A stretch of DNA of 5,126 nt from Lachnospiraceae bacterium (GTDB lineage Bacteria; Bacillota; Clostridia; Lachnospirales; Lachnospiraceae): assembly GCA_017961385.1 (NCBI GenBank), contig JAGCXJ010000297.1:1-5126 (forward strand), in the 5' to 3' direction. This document shows positions 1-5,126 of this stretch, piece after piece. The first letter of the stretch is position 1. The number at the start of each line of letters is the position of its first letter. The translations under genes and the position numbers were made by a program. The notes below the pieces were generated by a model that did no database searches, had not been told where the DNA came from, and saw nothing but the letters and a program-made list of their open reading frames with translations.

Positions 1-385
1 GACCGAATACGGCATTATCAGAACATATTCTGATATCACAGCTCATTGATATCTCACAACCGCCGCCGAGTGCAAAACCGTTTACCGCAGCGATGACGGG
101 GATAGGGAATGTCTCAAGCTTTCTGAATACGTCATTTCCCTTCTTTCCGAATGCTTCGCCTTCAGCCTTTGTAAGTGTGCTCATCTCTCCTATATCAGCG
201 CCTGCAACAAAGCTCTTCTCGCCAGCGCCTGTAAGGATAAGGCATCTTACATTCTCAAGATCAACAGCATCAAGTGTAGCGTCAAGTTCTTCAAGAACCT
301 GTGAATTAAGTGCATTGAGTGCCTTTTCTCTGTTAATGGTGATAGTGCCGACAGCACCGTTTACCTCATATAAAATGTAATCCAT
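1..385 (-). CDS. crt: 3-hydroxybutyryl-CoA dehydratase (crotonase), 3' end outside window
   Basis: Crotonase-fold enzyme that dehydrates 3-hydroxybutyryl-CoA to crotonyl-CoA, a cytoplasmic step of butyrate formation. The first 128 residues are visible; family members are about 260 residues, so roughly half is present. The start ATG (383-385) follows a good GGAG ribosome site. Visible features are the N-terminal strand with NREKALNAL (residues 18-26), the oxyanion-hole segment AGADI (61-65), and NGFALGGGCE (102-111), where Glu111 matches the first catalytic glutamate of crotonases. The second catalytic glutamate would lie past the window edge. The gene follows thl after 73 bp with no terminator, so cotranscription is likely. 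In many butyrate producers hbd, bcd and etfBA follow this pair; that cannot be seen here. A crotonase of another specificity is possible, but the thl neighbour and short-chain Crt-like sequence favour Crt. Confidence 0.93.
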   Translation of the reverse strand, partial: MDYILYEVNGAVGTITINREKALNALNSQVLEELDATLDAVDLENVRCLILTGAGEKSFVAGADIGEMSTLTKAEGEAFGKKGNDVFRKLETFPIPVIAAVNGFALGGGCEISMSCDIRICSDNAVFG

Positions 386-408
386 AATCTCTCCTTTATT
401 TCGTGCAA

Positions 409-441
409 CAAGCAGCTGCCCTTTTTACAGGGAGCTGCTTG
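409..441 (-). other. Stem-loop between thl and crt
   Basis: A 13-bp stem with one bulged base (position 418) and a 6-base loop fills the thl-crt gap: arms 409-422 and 429-441. On the minus strand it is followed by an A-rich stretch leading to the crt ribosome site, with no U-tract, so it is not an ordinary terminator. It may stabilise or process the thl-crt transcript, or set the ratio of the two proteins; that role is inferred. Confidence 0.5.
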
Positions 442-458
442 CAGATTTCATTATTATA

Positions 459-1655
459 TTAGTCCATCTCAACGATAGTAGCACAACCCATGCCGCCACC
501 GATACACAGTGTAGCAAGACCCTTCTTTGCACCCTTCTTCTTCATCTCATGAAGGAGTGTTACAAGGATACGGGCACCTGATGCACCAACGGGATGTCCG
601 AGTGCGATCGCGCCGCCGTTTGGATTGAGCTGCTTGTCAACATCGATTCCAAGATCCTTGCCGACTGCTACAGACTGAGCTGCGAATGCTTCATTTGCCT
701 CGATGATATCGAAGTCCTCGATCTTGTAGCCGGCCTTTGCCATAGCCTTTCTTGTAGCTGCAACAGGTCCGATACCCATGATAGTGGGATCAACGCCTGC
801 AAGTGCACCTGCAACGAATGTAGCCATAGGCTTAACACCAAGCTCAGCTGCCTTTTCTTCGCTCATGAGAACGATCGCTGCAGCACCGTCATTGATTCCT
901 GATGCATTACCTGCTGTAACGACACCGTCGGGATTAAGAGGTTTAAGCTTAGCAAGACCTTCTATTGTAGAACCCTGTCTGGGGCCTTCGTCTGTATCAA
1001 ATACAACAACTTCTTTTTTCTTCTTTATCTCTACGGGAACGATCTCTTCCTTGAACTCGCCGTTCTCGATAGCTGCACATGCCTTTAACTGGCTCTTGAG
1101 TGCGAACTCATCAAGCTCTTCTCTTGTAAGATTCCACTGCTTTGCAACATTGTCAGCGGTTGTGATCATGTGATAGTCATTGAATGCATCCCATAAAGCA
1201 TCCTTTACCATTGTATCAACAAGTCCGCCCTGGCTCTGGCTGGGCCACATCATTCTGTAGCCGTAACGTCCGTTGGGGATAGCGAAAGGTGCCATAGACA
1301 TGTTTTCCATACCGCCTGCTACTACTACATCAGCATCTCCTGCCATGATCATCTGAGCTGCCTGGTTAACACAGTTAAGACCTGAACCACATACTACGTT
1401 GATCGTAACAGCGGGAACTTCTATAGGAAGACCTGCCTTTATAGATGCCTGACGAGCCACGTTCTGTCCGAGACCTGCCTGGATAACACATCCCATGTAT
1501 ACCTGGTCAACATTCTCAGGCTTAATACCTGCTCTGTTAACAGCCTCCTTGATAACGATCGCACCGAGCTGAGCTGCAGGTGTTGTGCTGAGTGAGCCGC
1601 CCATTGTTCCGATGGCTGTACGGCATGCACTGGCTATAACTACTTTCTTTGCCAT
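459..1655 (-). CDS. thl: Acetyl-CoA acetyltransferase (thiolase)
   Basis: Condenses two acetyl-CoA into acetoacetyl-CoA, the entry step of clostridial-type butyrate synthesis in the cytoplasm. The protein is 398 residues, a normal length for biosynthetic thiolases. Catalytic residues are visible: Cys89 in NVVCGSGLN, His354 in GHPVGASG, and Cys384 in the C-terminal CIGGGMGC segment. The start at 1655 (MAKKVVIASACRTAIG) is chosen because AAAGGAGT lies about 7 bases upstream. An upstream in-frame ATG at 1673 would place that ribosome site inside the coding region, so I reject it. In Clostridium acetobutylicum ThlA the equivalents of Cys89 and Cys384 can form a redox-switch disulfide, and both cysteines are present here. 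It has its own promoter downstream of the hpf terminator and is followed by crt. The stop is TAA. Confidence 0.97.
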   Translation of the reverse strand: MAKKVVIASACRTAIGTMGGSLSTTPAAQLGAIVIKEAVNRAGIKPENVDQVYMGCVIQAGLGQNVARQASIKAGLPIEVPAVTINVVCGSGLNCVNQAAQMIMAGDADVVVAGGMENMSMAPFAIPNGRYGYRMMWPSQSQGGLVDTMVKDALWDAFNDYHMITTADNVAKQWNLTREELDEFALKSQLKACAAIENGEFKEEIVPVEIKKKKEVVVFDTDEGPRQGSTIEGLAKLKPLNPDGVVTAGNASGINDGAAAIVLMSEEKAAELGVKPMATFVAGALAGVDPTIMGIGPVAATRKAMAKAGYKIEDFDIIEANEAFAAQSVAVGKDLGIDVDKQLNPNGGAIALGHPVGASGARILVTLLHEMKKKGAKKGLATLCIGGGMGCATIVEMD

Positions 1656-1662
1656 ATTTATG

Positions 1663-1671
1663 ACTCCTTTC
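1663..1671 (-). promoter_or_regulatory. thl ribosome binding site
   Basis: The minus strand reads AAAGGAGTC shortly before the ATG at 1655. It fixes the thl start at 1655, because the alternative ATG at 1673 lies immediately upstream of this site. Confidence 0.85.
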
Positions 1672-1701
1672 ATATTTAAGTGACAACCCGTTTTCTACAG
1701 A

Positions 1702-1719
1702 TTGTTATTTTTTTATCAC
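1702..1719 (-). promoter_or_regulatory. Candidate Rex operator in the thl leader
   Basis: The minus strand reads GTGATAAAAAAATAACAA. Against the clostridial Rex consensus TTGTTAA-N4-TTAACAA it matches 5 of 7 bases in the left half and 6 of 7 in the right. It lies just downstream of the predicted -10, where a bound repressor would block transcription start. Rex is a known NADH/NAD-sensing repressor of fermentation genes, including thl and crt-bcd operons in clostridia. The assignment is inference from motif and context; the A-rich core makes a chance match possible. Confidence 0.45.
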
Positions 1720-1732
1720 ATAGTGCTTAAAT

Positions 1733-1762
1733 ATTGTATCACAGATATGCAAATGAGCGCAA
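1733..1762 (-). promoter_or_regulatory. thl-crt promoter
   Basis: An extended -10, TGATACAAT (TACAAT at 1733-1738, TG at 1740-1741), lies 18 bases downstream of a weak -35, TTGCGC (1757-1762). Initiation is expected near 1726, giving a leader of about 70 bases. The promoter follows the hpf terminator directly, supporting a separate transcription unit. Confidence 0.6.
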
Positions 1763-1764
1763 CG

Positions 1765-1811
1765 AAAAAGTTCCGCCGCATCATAGTTTTTTAAACCAGG
1801 CGCGACGGAAC
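1765..1811 (-). terminator. Rho-independent terminator after hpf
   Basis: A 10-bp GC-rich stem with one G-T pair has arms at 1770-1779 and 1802-1811, with a 22-base loop that may pair internally (GGTTT with AAACT). On the minus strand it is followed directly by TTTTT (1769-1765). It starts about 30 bases after the final hpf stop. Confidence 0.85.
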
Positions 1812-1841
1812 CAAAATCCTTACTATATTATAATGTAAGCT

Positions 1842-2369
1842 TTAATACTCCGGCTCGATGAGTCCGTATGTATTGCCCTTTCTCTTGTATACCACATTTA
1901 CCTGTCCTGTCTCCGCATTTACAAATACGAAGAAGTTGTGTCCGGTAAGCTCCATCTGGATGCAGGCATCCTCGGCATACATGGGCTTGATATCAAATTT
2001 CTTGCTTCTTACTATCTGGATCTCTTCTTCATCTACGAAGTCCTTCTCGATGAACTCCTGTCTGAAGTAATCCTTATTCTGTTGTTTCTCTATGAGTTTG
2101 TTCTTATATTTCTTTAACTATCTCTCTATTATCTCTTCAACCAGATCGATCGATACATACATATCGTTGCTTACCTGCTCTGATCTGATCACCGTTCCCT
2201 TAACCGGGATGGTTACTTCTATCTTCTGTCTCTCCTTTTCTACGCTTAGCGTTACGTGTACTTCTGTGTCAGGCGTGAAGTACTTCTCCAATTTGCCGAT
2301 CTTGTCTTCGATTGCACTCTTAAGCCCCTCTGTGATATCGATGTTTTTGCCGCTGATGATAAATTTCAT
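1842..2369 (-). pseudogene. hpf: Long-type ribosome hibernation promoting factor, interrupted by in-frame TAG
   Basis: Long HPF binds the 30S decoding region in resting cells, and its C-terminal domain dimerises 70S ribosomes into 100S. The reading frame is 175 codons plus stop, normal for the long form, but codon 84 (2118-2120) is TAG. The first part (2121-2369, 83 residues) covers the S30AE domain from MKFIISGKNIDITEGLK to DLVEEIIER and breaks off inside its last helix. The same frame then continues with LKKYKNKLIEKQ, the linker, and a typical C-terminal domain: VRSKKFDIKPMYAED, GHNFFVFVNAETGQVNVVYK and GNTYGLIEPEY, ending in TAA. Homologues usually have Gln where the stop falls, so CAG to TAG is the simplest change. 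No start codon follows the stop closely, so the C-terminal half would need readthrough. The ATG at 2369 is preceded 9 bases upstream by AAGGGA. The unit has its own promoter and terminator. A recent mutation or a sequence error are both possible. Confidence 0.9.
2118..2120 (-). other. In-frame TAG interrupting hpf
   Basis: The minus strand reads ATA GAG AGA TAG TTA AAG AAA: the frame is unchanged on both sides and both sides encode conserved HPF sequence. It is a substitution, not an indel. Confidence 0.9.
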
Positions 2370-2388
2370 ATACATCAATCCCTTCTTG

Positions 2389-2414
2389 TTCAAGATTTGT
2401 CAAAACAAATTGAA
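2389..2414 (-). other. Weak stem-loop in the hpf leader
   Basis: Arms TTCAATTTGT and ACAAATCTTGAA pair with a 2-base bulge around a TTTG loop, just upstream of the hpf ribosome site (2379-2384). It is AT-rich and of modest stability. An effect on translation is possible but not shown. Confidence 0.3.
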
Positions 2415-2433
2415 CCTTGTCTGACATGGCTAT

Positions 2434-2463
2434 ATTTTACCACGTTTTCACATCATTTGTCTA
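2434..2463 (-). promoter_or_regulatory. hpf promoter
   Basis: The -35 is TAGACA (2458-2463). After an 18-base spacer comes TAAAAT (2434-2439), preceded by TGG, an extended -10. Initiation is predicted near 2427, about 58 bases before the hpf ATG. The element sits in the gap after the hydrolase terminator, as expected for an independent hpf unit. Confidence 0.65.
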
Positions 2464-2631
2464 TATGAGGCTTAATATTCTGACAATTATTAATGTTTTC
2501 TTAAGTTTTCGCTATTTATAATTTTCCAGTCTTTTATTCAAAATGATGTATTTTTGACATTCTCAACAAAACAGTCGTTTGGTTCAAGCCTGTTTATAAC
2601 ATAACTAAATCGGTCAATTTTTTGTGTATAA

Positions 2632-2688
2632 TGTGGATATCTTCGTGAATAAGTGCATTTTTCGCTGTTTCATTGTGGATAACTTCGT
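2632..2688 (+). repeat. Direct repeat pair with DnaA-box-like cores
   Basis: TGTGGATATCTTCGT (2632-2646) and TGTGGATAACTTCGT (2674-2688) differ at one base and are exactly 42 bp apart. The second contains TGTGGATAA, the complement of the DnaA box TTATCCACA; the first matches 8 of 9. GTGCATTTTT lies midway at 2653-2662. No dnaA or dnaN is visible, so I do not call an origin. Confidence 0.6.
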
Positions 2689-2720
2689 TTTCCGTCGTGC
2701 TTTTTTCGTGCCTTCATTTG

Positions 2721-2741
2721 TGCATTTTTGTTAAAAATGCA
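2721..2741. repeat. Perfect 9-bp inverted repeat
   Basis: TGCATTTTT (2721-2729) and AAAAATGCA (2733-2741) are perfectly complementary around a GTT spacer. The stem is too AT-rich for a typical terminator and has no gene directly before it on either strand. It could be an operator. Confidence 0.6.
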
Positions 2742-2866
2742 TATACGCGCTTCTGTCAATAGACTATTTTCGATTTTTTATTTTCAGACAAATTAACATA
2801 CAATTAGATATTGACCGGGGACGTTTTTTAGCGTTAACCGTTGCAGTCGACAGCTAAAAAGAGCAT

Positions 2867-2903
2867 AAAAATACCGGATATCACGGCAATCCATGATATC
2901 CGG
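2867..2903 (-). terminator. Rho-independent terminator after the NlpC/P60 gene
   Basis: A 13-bp stem with one G-T pair (arms 2874-2886 and 2891-2903) and an ATTG loop is followed on the minus strand by TATTTTT. It begins about 8 bases after the hydrolase stop codon and should end that transcript. Confidence 0.9.
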
Positions 2904-2911
2904 AAGTATGT

Positions 2912-4198
2912 TTAGAATATTCTTCTTACACAAAGAGGTGTACGATATGTCGCATTTCCGACTACGATACCGGTCTTTGATGTAGATGCATGTACTATCT
3001 GACCGTTTCCGATGTAGATCCCTACATGGCCTGAGTAGCAGATTATATCACCCGGCTGTGCATTCTCAAGTCCGCCTACGTCATAACCGACGCTTCTGTC
3101 ACCTGATGATGAATGCGGCAGTGATACGCCGAAGTTTGCATATACACTCATAACAAAGCCTGAGCAGTCAGTTCCCTGTGTCAGTGATGAACCGCCGAAC
3201 ACGTAAGGATTTCCGACAAACTGCAGTGCGAAGTTTGCGACATCAGTGCCGGCTCCGCTTCCGCTTGCCGCATATGACTGTGTCTGCGGCTTTTCCTGAG
3301 TCTGATTTGCAGCATTCTCTGCTACCTGTGTTTCAGCTGCCGCTCTCTTTGCGGCTGCCGCAGCCGCTGCTGCATTGGCTCTGTCTCTTTCCTCTTTTTC
3401 CTTTTTGAGTCTGGCTTCTTCTTCAGCCTTTGACTCGGCTTTGACAAACTCTGTCTTAAGATCTACATAGTCGGTTGAGACATATCCGAAACCTTCTTCT
3501 ATATCAACCTTTACCCATCCGTCGAGTTCTTCTGTGACTACAAGATCTTCTTCTATCGGAACCAGTCCGAGAACGCTTGCTTCAAGACTGGGCTCTTCTC
3601 TTACCTTCAAAGTAGTGGTGGTCACGGTTGCGATCCTTGTTCCGACCTCTTTTGCAACTTCCACTGCCTCTTCGCCGGTAACGCAGTACTCGCCTTTTAC
3701 ATAGCCGACACAGTTTCCTGACTGTATCTTGTACCATCCGTCAACTTCTTCGATAAAGTTTCCTGCAGATTTATCATAGAGTTTTCCGACAATCTCGCCG
3801 TCCTCGCTTGGAATATCTCTTACATTGACGTAATTGTCGACTCTGGCGATAACCAGATTGTAAAACTCCTCTTCTTCTTTAGTTTTTTCATCCACTACTA
3901 TCTCGGGAATAACAGCTTCAACAACTTCCTTGTCAAGTGTTACGGTCGCTTTTGCAGTAGATGCACTGGCATCATCGAGCTTGACAATCGATGTGGGATT
4001 GCCCTGGCTTTCATCAACCAGATGTTTAACTTCGTCCTTTACCTCGCTTACGGTCACACCTTCTTCTACCTTGGTGCCAAAGCCCGCTGACGGAAGCATA
4101 TTTGAAAGCTTCTCAGCGTGACTGCCGTATCCGCTAAGGCAAAATGTAATGCCTGCGGTGGCGATAAAGAGCAAAGTCTTTACCTTTTTGAGCTTCAT
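2912..4198 (-). CDS. Secreted SH3-domain NlpC/P60 cell-wall peptidase
   Basis: Probable exported peptidoglycan hydrolase of 428 residues; NlpC/P60 enzymes usually cut the D-Glu to diamino-acid bond in stem peptides. An N-terminal signal peptide is visible (MKLKKVK, a hydrophobic stretch to about residue 22, likely cleavage after SHA at 26-28). Residues 29-115 are acidic and unassigned. Two bacterial SH3-like domains follow at about 116-172 (NYVNVRDIPS, GWYKIQSG, GYVKGEY) and 188-247 (LKVREEPS, GWVKV, GYVSTDYV), probably for wall binding. A charged, Ala-rich, likely helical linker spans 253-292. The catalytic domain covers about 315-428, with Cys345 in TDCSGF, His391 in GHVGIYIG and His403 in IVHAS, all intact. 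The start at 4198 has AAAGGTGA just upstream. It lies 98 bp after trxB, with its own promoter and a strong terminator. The family is certain; the exact bond cut and the physiological role are not. Confidence 0.95.
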   Translation of the reverse strand: MKLKKVKTLLFIATAGITFCLSGYGSHAEKLSNMLPSAGFGTKVEEGVTVSEVKDEVKHLVDESQGNPTSIVKLDDASASTAKATVTLDKEVVEAVIPEIVVDEKTKEEEEFYNLVIARVDNYVNVRDIPSEDGEIVGKLYDKSAGNFIEEVDGWYKIQSGNCVGYVKGEYCVTGEEAVEVAKEVGTRIATVTTTTLKVREEPSLEASVLGLVPIEEDLVVTEELDGWVKVDIEEGFGYVSTDYVDLKTEFVKAESKAEEEARLKKEKEERDRANAAAAAAAAKRAAAETQVAENAANQTQEKPQTQSYAASGSGAGTDVANFALQFVGNPYVFGGSSLTQGTDCSGFVMSVYANFGVSLPHSSSGDRSVGYDVGGLENAQPGDIICYSGHVGIYIGNGQIVHASTSKTGIVVGNATYRTPLCVRRIF

Positions 4199-4244
4199 AA
4201 ATCACCTTTCAAACTTAGTCTGATCTAAACGCGAATTCCCTAAT

Positions 4245-4273
4245 ACATTACCACCATTTGATGTTATTGTCAA
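4245..4273 (-). promoter_or_regulatory. Promoter of the NlpC/P60 gene
   Basis: A perfect -35, TTGACA (4268-4273), is followed after 17 bases by TAATGT (4245-4250) preceded by TGG, an extended -10. The -10 hexamer itself is weak (3 of 6). Initiation is expected near 4238. No terminator is visible between trxB and this gene, so some transcription may also read in from trxB. Confidence 0.6.
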
Positions 4274-4296
4274 CCTTGGGGCAATGTTATGTAATC

Positions 4297-5126
4297 TTAC
4301 CTGTTGTTGAAGTACTCTGAAACAGAGGTGATAGCATTGGCTCCGTCGGCTGCCGCAGTGATTACCTGTCTGAGTTTTTTGGTCCTCAGATCCCCCGCTG
4401 CAAAGATGCCCTCTGTGCTTGTTATGCAGTCCTCTCCGGCTTTGATATAGCCGCTCTTGTCAAGCTCTACCACATCCTTAAAGAGCTCTGTATTGGGATC
4501 CATTCCCACTGCTATGAATATGCCGTTTATATCAAGCTCTGTAACCGACCCGCTCTTGATATTCTCAACCTTTATCTTGTTTACCGATCCTTCACCGATG
4601 ATCTCCGTAACCCTGCTGTCATACACTATCTCGATGTTTTCAGTTTCCTTTACCTTGTCAGCAAGTACCTTTGCGCCTCTGAATTCATCTCTTCTATGTA
4701 TAAGGTAGACTTTTGAACATCCCTTTGCAAGAAACAGAGCATCCTCTAGGGCAACATCACCGCCGCCCACAACGGCGCATACCTTCTTTCTGAAAAATGC
4801 TCCGTCGCATGTGGCGCAGTACGATACACCCATTCGCCTAAATTATTCTTCTCCGGGGATCCCGAGTACTCTGTGCTTTGCACCTGTCGCTATGATGATG
4901 GCTTTTGAAACAAACTGTGTATCGTTTGCATTAACATATATCAGATCGTCCTTCTTTGAAACGCCTGTCACAGTTACGTCCGCAAACTCCGTTCCCATCT
5001 CGGTCGCATGTTCCTTGAACTTCATTCCCATATCAAATCCGTTGATATGTAAGAGTCCGGGATAGTTATCAACATCATATGTATTTACTATCTGTCCTCC
5101 GCCCATTCCGGTCTCATCGATGAAAA
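4297..5126 (-). pseudogene. trxB: Thioredoxin reductase, interrupted by in-frame TAA, 5' end outside window
   Basis: FAD-dependent enzyme that passes electrons from NADPH to thioredoxin in the cytoplasm. About 275 codons are visible; the family is about 305-320 residues, so only some 30-40 N-terminal residues, including the first FAD-binding glycine motif, are missing. Visible in order are GMGGGQIVNTYDVDNYPG, the ATGAKHRVLGIPGEE segment, the redox motif CATC (codons 4807-4818), the NADPH-binding GGGDVALEDA and HRRDEFR motifs, and the C-terminal FAD-binding AAGDLRTKKLRQVITAAADG, ending in TAA. The codon at 4843-4845 is TAA, between GIPGEE and FRRMGVSYCATC, where homologues have a variable residue. 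The frame is the same on both sides, so it is a nonsense change, not a frameshift. As read, the gene gives two pieces: one ending at 4843, and one that could restart at ATG 4833. The FAD domain is split between them, so neither should work alone. Recent loss, readthrough or sequence error are possible. Confidence 0.94.
4843..4845 (-). other. In-frame TAA interrupting trxB
   Basis: The minus strand reads GGA GAA GAA TAA TTT AGG CGA ATG GGT. One base change from GAA, CAA or AAA would create this stop. Conserved TrxB sequence flanks it in a single frame. Confidence 0.9.

Larger units (their letters stand above)
2475..2860. other. AT-rich intergenic region with repeats, no gene seen
   Basis: This is the bulk of the gap between the hydrolase and hpf. 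I see no open frame with a ribosome site on either strand, and no tRNA or recognised RNA family. It holds two near-identical 15-base direct repeats carrying DnaA-box-like cores, copies of GTGCATTTTT, and a 9-bp palindrome. It may be a regulatory or protein-binding region, or hold an unrecognised small RNA. Confidence 0.6.

Noticed and set aside
594..1173. Plus-strand frames opposite thl
   Set aside because: They are Ser/Cys/Ala-rich antisense shadows of an intact thiolase gene.
1656..1673. Upstream ATG at 1673 as the thl start
   Set aside because: The strong AAAGGAGT ribosome site lies between it and the ATG at 1655, and thiolases begin at the MAKKVVI-type sequence.
2370..2393. TTG at 2393 or ATG at 2375 as the hpf start
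   Set aside because: The AAGGGA site fits the ATG at 2369 with 9-base spacing, and HPF proteins begin at the MKFIISGKNI-type sequence.
1858..2424. Plus-strand open frames opposite hpf (1858-2070 and 2092-2424)
   Set aside because: They are antisense to clearly conserved HPF coding sequence, lack ribosome sites, and resemble no family.
2627..2632. Plus-strand TATAAT as a promoter
   Set aside because: No -35 lies at the right spacing, there is no TG extension, and no plus-strand gene lies downstream.
2632..2688. A replication origin
   Set aside because: Only one perfect DnaA box and one near match, with no dnaA, dnaN, rpmH or other origin neighbours in view.
3178..3408. Plus-strand frame opposite the hydrolase
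   Set aside because: It is an antisense shadow of the Ala-rich linker and catalytic domain, with no ribosome site.
4199..4296. A terminator after trxB
   Set aside because: Only weak, long-range pairing (CATTGCC with GGTAATG) is possible and no U-tract follows.
4834..4851. A frameshift in trxB between the two open pieces
   Set aside because: The ATG at 4833 and the upstream piece are in the same frame; only the TAA codon separates them, so it is a nonsense change.

Overview
The window looks like chromosomal DNA from an anaerobic Firmicute, most likely a butyrate-producing Lachnospiraceae (Butyrivibrio, Roseburia or a relative). I base this on protein resemblance, the thiolase-crotonase gene pair, the long-type hibernation factor and low-GC intergenic DNA. 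This is judgement from the sequence, not a database result. All five genes lie on the minus strand, so the window reads right to left in transcription order.

From the right: trxB (thioredoxin reductase, 5' end outside the window) is followed after 98 bp by a secreted cell-wall hydrolase with two SH3-like domains and an NlpC/P60 domain, which has its own promoter and a strong terminator. Next is a 542-bp AT-rich gap with DnaA-box-like repeats and a palindrome. Then come hpf (long ribosome hibernation factor) with a promoter and terminator, thl (acetyl-CoA acetyltransferase) with its own promoter and a possible Rex operator, and crt (3-hydroxybutyryl-CoA dehydratase), whose 3' end lies outside the window.

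Thl and Crt catalyse the first and third steps of the acetyl-CoA to butyryl-CoA pathway and appear to share a transcript. TrxB serves thiol redox balance, the hydrolase serves peptidoglycan turnover, and HPF serves ribosome dimerisation at rest. These look like separate transcription units.

The main anomaly is that two conserved genes are each interrupted by one in-frame stop codon with no frameshift: hpf by TAG at codon 84, and trxB by TAA just before the CATC redox motif. Both reading frames continue past the stop with good family sequence. I found no CRISPR array, tRNA, rRNA, insertion sequence or convincing new multi-gene system.
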